Positions 1 through 8,388 of a DNA stretch of 64,000 nucleotides are shown here, in pieces; within the stretch, counting starts at the first letter, position 1, and every line of letters begins with the position of its first letter. The notes beneath the pieces were generated by a model. That model was given only the letters and a program-made list of their open reading frames with translations, was not told the origin of the DNA and ran no database searches. The position numbers and the translations under genes are program-made. Origin of the DNA: Fictibacillus terranigra (GTDB lineage Bacteria > Bacillota > Bacilli > Bacillales > Fictibacillaceae); NCBI RefSeq assembly GCF_030412265.1, contig NZ_JAUHLN010000006.1:235726-299725 (forward strand). The letters are read 5' to 3'.

Positions 1-945
1 AGAGGTTTAATAACCCTTGGGATCGTTTCTTTTGGTGCAGGGATTATCCTCATCGGCCAAACGTTTCATTTCGTATCCTATGATGCACGGACATTTGTTA
101 TTTGGTCCATTCCCGCATTGCTCTATCTGTATTTATTGCGGGGCAAGCTCTTGTTTTTTGTTTCATTTGCGCTCCTGACAGGCGGCCAGCTCTATGCCTT
201 ATCGGAATTCTCAAGCTACAGCTACATGATCCTTATATTGTTTGCGATTGGCCTCGGCTGCTTCGTTTACACATCAAAGGAAAAACTGCTCACTTGGTTT
301 TTTGCTGGAGGACTCGTGCTGCACCTTTTCTTTTATGCCTTAACCCTAGAGGATCACTGGGTCTGGCTCGTTGTGATATTGGTTGGCCTCTATACAGCAG
401 CAGAAGGCTTAAAGGAAAATCTTGCTTCGCCGCTCCGCTTCTTTACAGCTGCAGCTGCCTTTATTACCAGCTTGATCCTCTATTTCACCTTAACCAATAC
501 TTCCAGTTCATTAGACTATCCGGATCCAGTATGGTTTGGCATCATTTTTGTATTATTGTTTGCAGCTGCGTTTTTTATCAAAATGAAAAGTGGAACACTG
601 ACTTCCTTTTTAAAAATGGGTGTACTGCTGGTTCCCTGGTTCTATCTTTCTCCCTTTATCGGAGAATTCTCCGCAGGAATCATTTACTTGATCGCGTCAT
701 TCCTGTTTTCCGGGTTTGTCTTGTCTGAAGGATATCAGAAAGAAGAGCGTTCACTGATCAATTGGGGCATCATCCTGTTTCTGTTGGTTACGTTTATCGC
801 ATACATCAACCTGGCTTGGTCATTTATGCCAAAATCTCTGTTCTTCCTGATTGGCGGTATTCTTCTTTTAGCTCTTTACTTCTTTTTGCAAAAAAAGAAA
901 AGGAATGTTTTGGAGGAAGGCGGTGATTCTCATGAAGAAAAATAA
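1..945 (+). CDS. DUF2157-type polytopic membrane protein, 5' end outside window
   Basis: The reading frame is open from base 1, so the true start lies upstream. The visible part is about 314 residues and consists almost entirely of hydrophobic helices separated by short charged loops, ending in a lysine-rich cytoplasmic tail. The first visible residues (GLITLGIVSFGAGIILIGQ) resemble the DUF2157 membrane family. The next gene overlaps it by 14 bases and encodes a GDYXXLXY-domain protein, and these two families are typically encoded together, which supports the assignment. No enzymatic function is known. It probably forms a membrane complex with its neighbour. Confidence 0.7.
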   Translation, partial: RGLITLGIVSFGAGIILIGQTFHFVSYDARTFVIWSIPALLYLYLLRGKLLFFVSFALLTGGQLYALSEFSSYSYMILILFAIGLGCFVYTSKEKLLTWFFAGGLVLHLFFYALTLEDHWVWLVVILVGLYTAAEGLKENLASPLRFFTAAAAFITSLILYFTLTNTSSSLDYPDPVWFGIIFVLLFAAAFFIKMKSGTLTSFLKMGVLLVPWFYLSPFIGEFSAGIIYLIASFLFSGFVLSEGYQKEERSLINWGIILFLLVTFIAYINLAWSFMPKSLFFLIGGILLLALYFFLQKKKRNVLEEGGDSHEEK

Positions 946-1435
946 ATGGAGGGTGTGGCTCATTGTATTCCAGGTGCTCGTTCTCACGGGAATCGCAGCC
1001 AGTTATTACGCGGCAGTTTATTATGGCAAAGAAATCGTATTAGAAACAAAACCAGTTGATCCGCCAGATGTATTCTACGGCGATTATATGACGTTGAATT
1101 ACGATATTAATGACGTGTCATCTTCACTTTGGAGGGGCAAGCCCATTAAGGATCCAACATCAGTTTATGCTGTGCTGTCTCCAGAAGGAGGCTCTTATCA
1201 GGTAACCAAACTCACCGAAGACCGTCCGGATGTCAGCGGGGAGCAGGTCTATTTAAAAGCAAAAGCGTCACCTCCCATGGAAGGTATTCTTCACCTCGAA
1301 TACGGGCTGGAGCGGTATTATGTAAAAGATAACACCGGGAGTGATCTGGAACAACCGCAGGCTGAATATAAAGTAACTGTTAAGGTTGCATCCTGGGGCA
1401 AGGGAGTTATTCAAAAAGTTGACCTTTTACATTGA
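932..1435 (+). CDS. GDYXXLXY-domain membrane-anchored protein
   Basis: A single N-terminal membrane anchor (about residues 6-26) is followed by an extracytoplasmic domain of about 140 residues. The domain carries the family signature as GDYMTLNYDI near residue 50. An in-frame ATG at 905 exists, but the ATG at 932 is preceded by a GGAGGAAGGCGGTG ribosome binding site, so 932 is preferred, giving 167 residues. It overlaps the upstream DUF2157-type gene by 14 bases, suggesting translational coupling. The function is unknown in the family; partnership with the DUF2157 protein is inferred from linkage. Confidence 0.75.
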   Translation: MKKNKWRVWLIVFQVLVLTGIAASYYAAVYYGKEIVLETKPVDPPDVFYGDYMTLNYDINDVSSSLWRGKPIKDPTSVYAVLSPEGGSYQVTKLTEDRPDVSGEQVYLKAKASPPMEGILHLEYGLERYYVKDNTGSDLEQPQAEYKVTVKVASWGKGVIQKVDLLH

Positions 1436-1524
1436 TTCTTGGTCAACCCGTCTCTTTACAGCTCCCTATATCACAAGGTTTATTCTTGGGGTTTAAGGGT
1501 ACATTTATAAAGAGGTGACCATTT

Positions 1525-1860
1525 ATGAGCGAATTGAAAATTATCGACGTTAAAGATCATATAAATAACTGGGCTGGACATCAGATCTCCATCCGTAAAG
1601 AAGAGAACGGGGACCTTGATCAAATCAACATTCAGCTGGAAAAAGCAACGTTTGAACAAAGGGATGCTGTCGATGACTATCTTGCCGATCATGTCATGTT
1701 CATGCATGGGAAAGCTTACAGTTCAGAGGACGGTGATTCGACAGAACTTCCATCGGTTCTTTATGAAATTCCCCTTGATGGAATCAGCGGAATCAATATC
1801 GACGGCAGTATCATTTCATTTACAACCAACCGGGGGCAATATGCCATCATAAAATCATAA
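1525..1860 (+). CDS. small hypothetical cytoplasmic protein
   Basis: The product has 111 residues, is acidic, and has no signal peptide or membrane segment. A good ribosome binding site (AGAGGTGACC) precedes the ATG, and a strong terminator follows the stop codon directly, so this is a convincing single-gene unit. I do not recognise the family. The second half (LPSVLYEIPLDGISGINIDG, then SIISFTTNRGQYAIIKS) looks like a beta-rich fold. No function is proposed. Confidence 0.7.
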   Translation: MSELKIIDVKDHINNWAGHQISIRKEENGDLDQINIQLEKATFEQRDAVDDYLADHVMFMHGKAYSSEDGDSTELPSVLYEIPLDGISGINIDGSIISFTTNRGQYAIIKS

Positions 1861-1862
1861 AA

Positions 1863-1886
1863 AAGAACCCTTGAGGGTTCTTTTTT
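1863..1886. terminator. bidirectional rho-independent terminator
   Basis: An AAGAACCC/GGGTTCTT stem with a 4-base loop is flanked by A and T runs. It separates the convergent small hypothetical gene and hemAT. Confidence 0.85.
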
Positions 1887-1887
1887 A

Positions 1888-3202
1888 TTAGAGCGCGTAC
1901 GTGCTCTCAGAAAGGTTTTCTGCTGAATGAGCAATTTGTGCGACGGCATGCTCCATCTCTTTAATGATCTTTGCGATATCCTGTATTTTTCCGCCAACAC
2001 TGTTGCTCTGCTTTCTGCTTTCTTCCGAGTTGGAGAGGATATCATTGAAAAATTCGTTCATTTCTTCCACTTCTGATGTATTTTCGTTGATCCAGCCGTT
2101 GATTTGCCCTGAAGAAGCCGTTATCAAATCCATTCGTCCATTGGTGTTGGAAATGTATTCGCCACTCCACCTACAGAATCTTTGGTTTGCTCTGCAAGTT
2201 TTCTGACTTCACCTGCTACCACGGCAAAACCCTTACCCATTTCCCCTGCTCTAGCGGCTTCAATAGCCGCATTCAGTGCAAGCAGGTTCGTTTGTTCGGC
2301 GATCCCTTTTACAAATTCAACCATTTCAATAATATGCCCTGAGTCCTCTTTTAACAGGAGGATCTCTTTTGAGATTTCATTCATTTTTTGCTTGATCTGC
2401 TGAACAGAAGATAAATGAAGCTCAATTTCCCCCTTGCCTTTTTTTGATTTTTCAGATACGAGAGCGGCATACTCCACACTGCTTTGAGCATGTTCGACAA
2501 CATCTCCGGATTGAACAGCCAGCTGTTCAATCGCGGCACTCGCTTCTTGTGCAATCGCTGCTAATTCATCCGATGAAGAATTGACCGTTTGTTTCACCGA
2601 AGCTTTTGCTCTTCAATTTTGATTCTTGCCTTCTCTTCTTCCACTGAAAACGCCTCAAGCACAAGCTGCTGTTCAAGGTTCAGCATCTTAGTGATCGCTG
2701 CAGTTGCACGATAAAAGTCCTTCTTTTCCTCCAAGTGCTCGTCCAGAATGGACAGCAGAGAAAGCTGAAGATCCTGAAATGCGGAGATGTACCACTTGGG
2801 CTCGAGCCCGATTCTAAAATGGATGTGAGCAATCAGCTTCCGTTGTTCAACAAATGCCCGATTTATCTTACCGTTAAACATCTCACGAATATGGCGCTCC
2901 AGGGTCGTTCTCAGCCGTTCCACTGAACTGTTCCTCTCTATGATCTCAGACAGCTGCGGGACATGGGCAATCGTGCTGTAGAACCCTGTGACTACTTCTT
3001 CGATATGGTTCGCGACAAATGGCTGTACCGAGCGCAGAACCGCAAGATCTTCCGTGGTCATTGAAATCATTTTTAACTGTTTGTCTAAACTCGATCCCGG
3101 ATCTCTTTCCATCACCACATGCTTCATTTCATTTATTACATGTTCCTGGAGAGGTGGTTTTATTTCTTCTTTTCTAAAATAACCACTCACTTTTGTTTTC
3201 AT
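1888..3202 (-). pseudogene. hemAT: HemAT-like globin-coupled aerotaxis transducer, two frameshifts
   Basis: Together the three frames encode a full-length soluble chemotaxis receptor of about 437 residues. An N-terminal sensor globin (about residues 1-190, with IAHIHFRIGLEPKWY carrying the proximal histidine) is followed by a coiled-coil MCP signalling domain containing the [19 protein letters not shown] hairpin tip. The family binds O2 at haem and signals to CheA. The frame is broken near 2598 (EEQKLR then stop, where VKQTVNSSS should follow) and near 2150 (DSVGG, where EYISNTNG should follow). At both places adding one G to a GG run (making GGG) restores the frame. The start at 3202 has a GGGAG ribosome binding site. 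Either the gene is recently inactivated or these are consensus errors. Confidence 0.85.
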
Positions 3203-3372
3203 GTTGTTTTCTCCCAACCCATCTTGGAATACATCATCCCAGTGTTACATACATTGAATTACATTTATCCACAAGTTTAATATCGGTTGGTCATGCGCAG
3301 GGTTTAATATGTTCAAATAAGGGGGAATTCTCCGCGAACTGGATTTTCTTAACATTAAATAGGAGGGTATTC

Positions 3373-3543
3373 ATGCATCCTGATTGGAAAAAGAAAATCG
3401 TGATTACAGGTATGGCAGCTATTTTAAACGTCGGAGGGACCGGGGGCGCAACGGCGGAAAACAAAAGTTCTGGACACGGAAATGATGCAAGCGGAAAATT
3501 AAATTCGGGCGGCGCTGAAAAGGAACCAACGGCATGGCAATAG
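3373..3543 (+). CDS. small peptide with short hydrophobic N-terminus
   Basis: The ORF has 56 codons and a strong AGGAGGG ribosome binding site 5 bases before the ATG, followed by a perfect terminator. The product begins MHPDWKKKIVITGMAAIL, a positively charged start and a hydrophobic stretch like a short signal or anchor. It continues with a Gly/Ser/Asn-rich hydrophilic tail. I do not recognise it. The flanking expression signals make it a likely real short gene, possibly a secreted or membrane-attached peptide. Confidence 0.5.
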   Translation: MHPDWKKKIVITGMAAILNVGGTGGATAENKSSGHGNDASGKLNSGGAEKEPTAWQ

Positions 3544-3556
3544 ATCAGATCAATAA

Positions 3557-3581
3557 AAGGGAGCCAGCTGGCTCCCTTTTT
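3557..3581. terminator. bidirectional terminator
   Basis: AAGGGAGCCAGCTGGCTCCCTT is a perfect inverted repeat followed by T5. It lies between the small peptide gene and the convergent bmrD. Confidence 0.85.
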
Positions 3582-3585
3582 AATG

Positions 3586-5607
3586 CTATACGGCTTTACT
3601 CGCTTTCTTTCCTTGCTGAATTTGATACATTTGATAATAACGGCCTCCAGCTTCCATCAATGAAGAATGATCCCCTTGTTCCACAATTCTTCCACGATCC
3701 AGAACAAGAATCTGGTCGGCATTTTTAATGGTGGACAGCCTGTGGGCAATGATAAAAGTGGTTCTTCCCCTTTTCAGCACATCCAGCGCCTCCTGAATAA
3801 TAGCCTCTGTTTCTGTATCGATGCTGGCGGTTGCTTCATCGAGAATTAAGATCGCTGGATTGAACGCCAGTGCCCTGGCAAACGAAAGGAGCTGTCTTTG
3901 GCCGGAAGAAAGAGTGCTTCCTTTTTCAATAACTGGTTCATCTAAGCCATTTGGAAGGTTTTGTACAAACGGCATGGCTCCAACATCGGTGATGGCCTTT
4001 TCTACCATTTCTCTTGTAATATCCGGATCATCCAGACTAATATTGGAGGCGATGGTTCCCGTAAACAGGAAAGGATCCTGAAGGACAATGCCCATATGCT
4101 CCCTCAGCACCTGTTTTGGCATTTTCATAATGTCCTTGCCATCGATAAGGATTTTCCCCTGCTTAATATCATAGAACCGGAACAAAAGGTTCATAATAGA
4201 GCTTTTTCCAGATCCCGTATGACCGACCAGCGCCACGGTTTCGCCCTGCCTCGCTTCAAAGGTAATATCATTTAAGACATTCTCACCCTCTTTATAAGCG
4301 AATGAAACTCCATTGAATGATACATTTCCTTTATAACGCTCATTCTCTTCGACCTTCACATCCATACCTGGTTCATCCAGCAATACAAACACACGCTCTG
4401 CCGATACGAGCGCCTGCTCCAGCTGGGCAAGCTGGTTAACCATACCGGTGATGGGCTGGAACAGCCGGTTCAAGTAATCCACAAAAGCATACAGGACACC
4501 GACTGAAATCAGGGCATCCGCCTTAAGTGAGGCCCCTCCGAAGTACCAGATCAAGGCGACAAACGCTAAATTCCGAAGGACGCTCACCAGGTTATGAGAA
4601 GTGAGGCTATTTAAGCTCAATAACTTATTTTGAAAAGAGAAGTATTTTTCATTCATCTCTTCAAATTCTTTAGTCGTTTCTTTTTGCCGTTTAAATGCTT
4701 GAATAATAGGCATCCCCTGGATGGATTCGTTGACCATCCCATTGATGTCGCTCAACGTCGAACGGATAATATGGTTGTACTTAGAAGCGAGTTTTCGATA
4801 GAGTCTGATCCAAACAACCAGAATCGGTACGAGTATCATCGTCATCAGGGCGAGACGCGTATCCAGAATGAACAGCGCGGTAAAGATTCCCGCCATATAA
4901 ATAATGCCTGTGAAGAAATTAGAAAGCACATTGACGAATAGTTCTTTGATTGCTTCTGTATCATTCGTCACCCGTGATACGATCTTTCCTGCTGGCTGAT
5001 TATCAAAATAAGTAATCGGCACCCTTTGGATCTGTGAGAATACATCCTGACGCAGCTTCTTGATGACGAGGTTCGAGGAGCTCTGCAGCATGTACCTTTG
5101 TCCGTACTGAAATAATCCAGCTAACAATAAAAGAACAAAATAGATGCCCGTCAGCTTAAACAGCCCTCTGATCTCCGGCTGATAGAATTGATATAGTTCA
5201 CTGTTCTTCAGCAGTACGGCTGGATATTCATGTGTTATCCCGTTGGAAGTAACGGTGATTTTCCTATCCTTGTAGCGTTTATTCCCTTCTAAACTGGCAG
5301 GCTGACCGATAAAATAATACTTCCTGCCAACCTGTGTGATTCTGACCTGTTTTCCTTTGGTTTCCCCCGCCCGAAAACGGTCTTGCCGTTTGTAATGGTT
5401 TCCCTTGTAAGAAACCGTATCTTTGGATTGAGCAGCTGCTTTATACCATGGTTTTTCAATGCCTAAAATGTGAACATCGATCATTCGCTTGGCGATGAAC
5501 GGTCCGGTCAACTCTGCGGAAACGGCTAATGCCAGCAGCAGGAGCCCGGTAATAAAACTTTTTTTATAAATCAGTGCATAACGAAACAATCTCTTACCTG
5601 CCTTCAA
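3586..5607 (-). CDS. bmrD: heterodimeric multidrug ABC exporter subunit BmrD (YheH)
   Basis: A fused permease/ATPase of 673 residues, the length of B. subtilis BmrD. TM1 is followed by an extracytoplasmic insertion of roughly 80 residues (about 60-145), a hallmark of this subunit, then the remaining membrane helices and a C-terminal nucleotide-binding domain. That domain has Walker A GHTGSGKSS, Walker B ILILDEATAS with the catalytic glutamate, and a degenerate signature LSSGQRQ. Together with BmrC, whose signature is canonical and whose catalytic residue is not, one complete and one degenerate ATP site would form. It exports structurally diverse drugs. It is the second gene of the operon, 3 bases after bmrC. 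Confidence 0.92.
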   Translation of the reverse strand: MKAGKRLFRYALIYKKSFITGLLLLALAVSAELTGPFIAKRMIDVHILGIEKPWYKAAAQSKDTVSYKGNHYKRQDRFRAGETKGKQVRITQVGRKYYFIGQPASLEGNKRYKDRKITVTSNGITHEYPAVLLKNSELYQFYQPEIRGLFKLTGIYFVLLLLAGLFQYGQRYMLQSSSNLVIKKLRQDVFSQIQRVPITYFDNQPAGKIVSRVTNDTEAIKELFVNVLSNFFTGIIYMAGIFTALFILDTRLALMTMILVPILVVWIRLYRKLASKYNHIIRSTLSDINGMVNESIQGMPIIQAFKRQKETTKEFEEMNEKYFSFQNKLLSLNSLTSHNLVSVLRNLAFVALIWYFGGASLKADALISVGVLYAFVDYLNRLFQPITGMVNQLAQLEQALVSAERVFVLLDEPGMDVKVEENERYKGNVSFNGVSFAYKEGENVLNDITFEARQGETVALVGHTGSGKSSIMNLLFRFYDIKQGKILIDGKDIMKMPKQVLREHMGIVLQDPFLFTGTIASNISLDDPDITREMVEKAITDVGAMPFVQNLPNGLDEPVIEKGSTLSSGQRQLLSFARALAFNPAILILDEATASIDTETEAIIQEALDVLKRGRTTFIIAHRLSTIKNADQILVLDRGRIVEQGDHSSLMEAGGRYYQMYQIQQGKKASKAV

Positions 5608-5610
5608 AAC

Positions 5611-7365
5611 TTACACCGCCTTTTCATCGAGGCTTTCTTCGACTTTTTGCCGTTCATACTGTTCACCATACCAGCCGCCTGATAAAATGAGCTGTGCATG
5701 GGTGCCTTCTTCAATGATTCTTCCTTCATCCATAACGATAATCCAGTCCGCGTGTTCCACTGCAGATAACCGGTGCGTCGTAATCAAGGTGGTCTTCCCT
5801 GCCCGTTCCCTTCGAATGTTCGCGATAATGGCTGCTTCCGTCTTGGCATCCACAGCGGATAGTGCGTCATCAAGCATGAGGATTTCAGGATTTATAAATA
5901 ATGCTCTTGCGATGGACACACGCTGCTTCTGACCGCCCGATAATGCCACTCCTTTTTCCCCGACAAGTGTGTTCAACCCTTCGGGCAAGTACTTTACATC
6001 ACGGTCAAAGGCGGCCATCCGAAGAACGTGTTTCAATTCATCCTCTGTTCCGCTGCTTTTTCCGAACATGATGTTTTCCCTTACCGTCTTGGAGAAAAGA
6101 GTAGCATCCTGCGGCACATAGCCAATCCAGCCCTGAATATGTTCAATCGCCAGATGATGGAGATCAATGCCAGAGATCTGGATTTCACCATCACCTAAAG
6201 GGTACTCCCTTAACAGCTGCTTCAGGAACGTCGTTTTTCCGCTTCCCGTCCTGCCTACGATTCCCAGCGTCTGGCCTTTTTTGACACGTACGTTTACAGA
6301 ATTGAGATTATCAACCTCTGAAGATGGATAACGGAAAGTCACATCGTGAAATGCAATTTCCCCAGATTCTTTTAACTGAATTAGATCATCTTCATCCTTC
6401 ACATCCGGTTCGTAAGCAAGAGTCTCGTTCACCCTGTCGAGTGAAGCATTTCCCCGCTGCATGATGTTGATCAATTCCCCGACTGCGAACATCGGCCAGA
6501 TAAGCATCCCAAGATACACGTTAAAAGAAACGAGCTGCCCTAACGTGATGCTGTTATGAAATACGAGGTATGCTCCGTACCCCAGCCCGATCAAATAGCT
6601 GATCCCGACAAGAACTTTGATGGTAGGTTCAAACAGGGCATCGATTTTTGCAACGGAAATATTTTTATCGTACACGTCTTCAGTCAGGTTATTGAAGCGC
6701 TCGATGTCTTCACGTTCTTTAACGTAAGCGCGAATAACCCTGACTCCTGAAATACTTTCAAGGACCTGGTCGTTCATATCACCGAATGCATCCTGCGCTT
6801 TCATAAATCGCTCATGAACTTTTTTCCCGTAGCGGTTCATGGCAATGGCCATCAGAGGTAGCGGCAATACGGCTGCCAGCGTCAATTTCCAGCTGATAAG
6901 GAGGCCCATCGTAAGAAGGATGACCAGCATGAATACGCTGGAATCAACGAGTGTTAGTATTCCAAACCCCGCCGTCATGGAGATCGCCTTCAGGTCATTC
7001 GTAGCTCTCGCCATCAAATCTCCTGTCCGGTTCTTTTCATAAAACGTTGGTGTCATCTTCAAAAGGTGGCGCATGAATTTCGAACGAAGGATCCGCTCAA
7101 CAACAAATGCACCTCCAAACAATTGATACATCATGAAATACGTCAGAATATACGTCACTGTCAGCAGTCCTGAATAAAATAAAATGGTGTGTACAAGCGA
7201 TTCCTTTGTCAGTTTCCCAAGATTGATCGCATCAATCGCATTCCCTACGATCTTCGGCGGGATGACTTCCAGGATGCCAACAACAATTAATAACAGAACT
7301 GAAATGGTATATCGTTTCCAATGCTGTTTAAAAAACCAGCCTAATTTGCTCAATACCGAAAACAT
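5611..7365 (-). CDS. bmrC: heterodimeric multidrug ABC exporter subunit BmrC (YheI)
   Basis: A 584-residue half-transporter with six predicted membrane helices in the first 300 residues and a C-terminal ATPase. Walker A is GRTGSGKTT (about residue 370), the signature LSGGQKQR is canonical, and Walker B reads MLDDALSAVD with Asp in place of the catalytic Glu. The pattern is complementary to BmrD, as expected for the asymmetric BmrCD pair. The ATG at 7365 follows a GGGGAGAAC ribosome binding site. A leader peptide and an attenuator lie 160-360 bases upstream, so expression is probably induced by ribosome-targeting antibiotics, as in the B. subtilis bmr system. Confidence 0.92.
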   Translation of the reverse strand: MFSVLSKLGWFFKQHWKRYTISVLLLIVVGILEVIPPKIVGNAIDAINLGKLTKESLVHTILFYSGLLTVTYILTYFMMYQLFGGAFVVERILRSKFMRHLLKMTPTFYEKNRTGDLMARATNDLKAISMTAGFGILTLVDSSVFMLVILLTMGLLISWKLTLAAVLPLPLMAIAMNRYGKKVHERFMKAQDAFGDMNDQVLESISGVRVIRAYVKEREDIERFNNLTEDVYDKNISVAKIDALFEPTIKVLVGISYLIGLGYGAYLVFHNSITLGQLVSFNVYLGMLIWPMFAVGELINIMQRGNASLDRVNETLAYEPDVKDEDDLIQLKESGEIAFHDVTFRYPSSEVDNLNSVNVRVKKGQTLGIVGRTGSGKTTFLKQLLREYPLGDGEIQISGIDLHHLAIEHIQGWIGYVPQDATLFSKTVRENIMFGKSSGTEDELKHVLRMAAFDRDVKYLPEGLNTLVGEKGVALSGGQKQRVSIARALFINPEILMLDDALSAVDAKTEAAIIANIRRERAGKTTLITTHRLSAVEHADWIIVMDEGRIIEEGTHAQLILSGGWYGEQYERQKVEESLDEKAV

Positions 7366-7530
7366 AAGTTCTCCCCTTTCCCCTCATTTAACAGCCGACC
7401 AATGGGCTACCCCGATTCGAGATGACCTCCACAATCCAACTTGACCATAGAAAATACATACATCGTGCATTACTCCTTTATGTGAACAAATTTGTAAAAC
7501 GCAATTAAAAAAACGCTGGCGCCAGACAAC

Positions 7531-7563
7531 AAAAAAGCATACCGCCCCTGTGGCGATATGCTT
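7531..7563 (-). terminator. attenuator terminator upstream of bmrC
   Basis: On the minus strand, AAGCATATCGCC-ACAGG-GGCGGTATGCTT is followed by a T run. It sits after the leader ORF and 166 bases before the bmrC start. The 3' arm GCGGTATG is exactly complementary to CATACCGC inside the leader ORF (7662-7669), so an alternative antiterminator pairing is possible. Confidence 0.85.
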
Positions 7564-7641
7564 GGAAAATAGAAGACACCTCACAAAGGAAGATAGTGAC
7601 CGGTGCCTGCAGATAACAAAAAAATCATGGCTAACGTTGTT

Positions 7642-7722
7642 TCATGTCTGGATGGCCGGCCGCGGTATGAAATTGTAAACAGCGATAAGACGTACATCAT
7701 AGACTTTCACTGACTTTTTCAT
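7642..7722 (-). CDS. BmrB-type leader peptide of the bmrCD operon
   Basis: A 26-codon ORF, MKKSVKVYDVRLIAVYNF followed by IPRPAIQT, with an AAAGGATGG ribosome binding site. It lies between a good promoter (7771-7799) and the attenuator terminator (7531-7563). The antiterminator segment CATACCGC lies inside its codons for Phe-Ile-Pro-Arg. It is shorter than the 54-residue BmrB of B. subtilis but occupies the same position. In the known system, ribosome stalling in the leader lets RNA polymerase pass the terminator. That role is inferred here from layout and RNA complementarity. Confidence 0.7.
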   Translation of the reverse strand: MKKSVKVYDVRLIAVYNFIPRPAIQT

Positions 7723-7770
7723 GACACAACCATCCTTTCTAAAAATTGGTATTTGGTTCGACTTTGCTAA

Positions 7771-7799
7771 TATTAACACTATTCCAATTATAGTGTCAA
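7771..7799 (-). promoter_or_regulatory. sigma-A promoter of the bmr leader
   Basis: -35 TTGACA (7799-7794), 17-base spacer, -10 TTAATA (7776-7771). It is placed about 50 bases before the leader start codon. Confidence 0.65.
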
Positions 7800-7807
7800 T
7801 AAGAAAA

Positions 7808-7846
7808 AATCCGTATAACGCAGATTTTTTGCGTGTTATACGGATT
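7808..7846 (-). terminator. terminator downstream of ribH
   Basis: A 12-bp stem AATCCGTATAAC/GTTATACGGATT, with A and T runs on both sides. It separates the rib operon from the bmr promoter. Confidence 0.8.
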
Positions 7847-7897
7847 TTTTTCTTCATAACACGGATTTTTTCACGCGTTATGCGGATTTGTTTTTTC
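7831..7897. repeat. degenerate direct repeats (GTTATACGGATTTTTT units)
   Basis: Three related units follow each other: GTTATACGGATTTTTT at 7835, ATAACACGGATTTTTT at 7856 and GTTATGCGGATTTGTTTTTT at 7877. The first also forms the 3' arm of the ribH terminator. They lie between the ribH stop and the bmr promoter. Confidence 0.6.
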
Positions 7898-8368
7898 TTA
7901 AAAATCAAACTGACGGTTAAGGTTAGCCATTTCAATCGCGGCAGCAGCAGCTTCCCAGCCTTTGTTTCCGGCTTTTGTGCCTGCACGCTCAATCGCCTGC
8001 TCGATGGAATCCGTCGTTAGGACACCAAAAATAACAGGCACGCCCGATTGAAGAGAAGCAGCGGAAACTCCTTTTGCGGCTTCGTTGCAGACATAGTCAA
8101 AATGCGGTGTTGACCCCCGAATGACGGTTCCAAGCGTGATGACAGCATCATACTTGCCCGCATCTGCCATCTTCTTTGCGATCAAAGGGATTTCAAAGGC
8201 TCCCGGCACCCATGCGATGTCTACGTTTTCTTCCTCTACACCGTGGCGCTTCAATGCATCCTGCGCACCGCTCAACAGTTTTCCGGTTATAAACTCATTA
8301 AATCGCCCTACTACAATTCCGACCTTTAATCCTGATCCAACTAAATTCCCCTCGAATATTTTTGCCAT
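7898..8368 (-). CDS. ribH: 6,7-dimethyl-8-ribityllumazine synthase
   Basis: 156 residues, the usual length. It condenses 5-amino-6-ribitylamino-uracil with 3,4-dihydroxy-2-butanone 4-phosphate to give lumazine, the penultimate riboflavin step, in a cytosolic icosahedral complex. Family features are visible: [14 protein letters not shown] start ([13 protein letters not shown]), [25 protein letters not shown] with the catalytic histidine, and [17 protein letters not shown]. It is the third gene of ribE-ribBA-ribH, 20 bases after ribBA, and comes under the FMN riboswitch upstream of ribE. Confidence 0.96.
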   Translation of the reverse strand: MAKIFEGNLVGSGLKVGIVVGRFNEFITGKLLSGAQDALKRHGVEEENVDIAWVPGAFEIPLIAKKMADAGKYDAVITLGTVIRGSTPHFDYVCNEAAKGVSAASLQSGVPVIFGVLTTDSIEQAIERAGTKAGNKGWEAAAAAIEMANLNRQFDF

Positions 8369-8388
8369 TTCCCTAATTCCTCCTGTGT

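Noticed and set aside
7384..7584. 66-codon minus-strand ORF overlapping the bmr attenuator
   Set aside because: It has only a GTG start and runs through the terminator hairpin; the 26-codon ORF at 7642-7722 with a ribosome binding site is the better leader.
7808..7897. CRISPR-like array
   Set aside because: Units are only about 20 bases, degenerate and without unique spacers.
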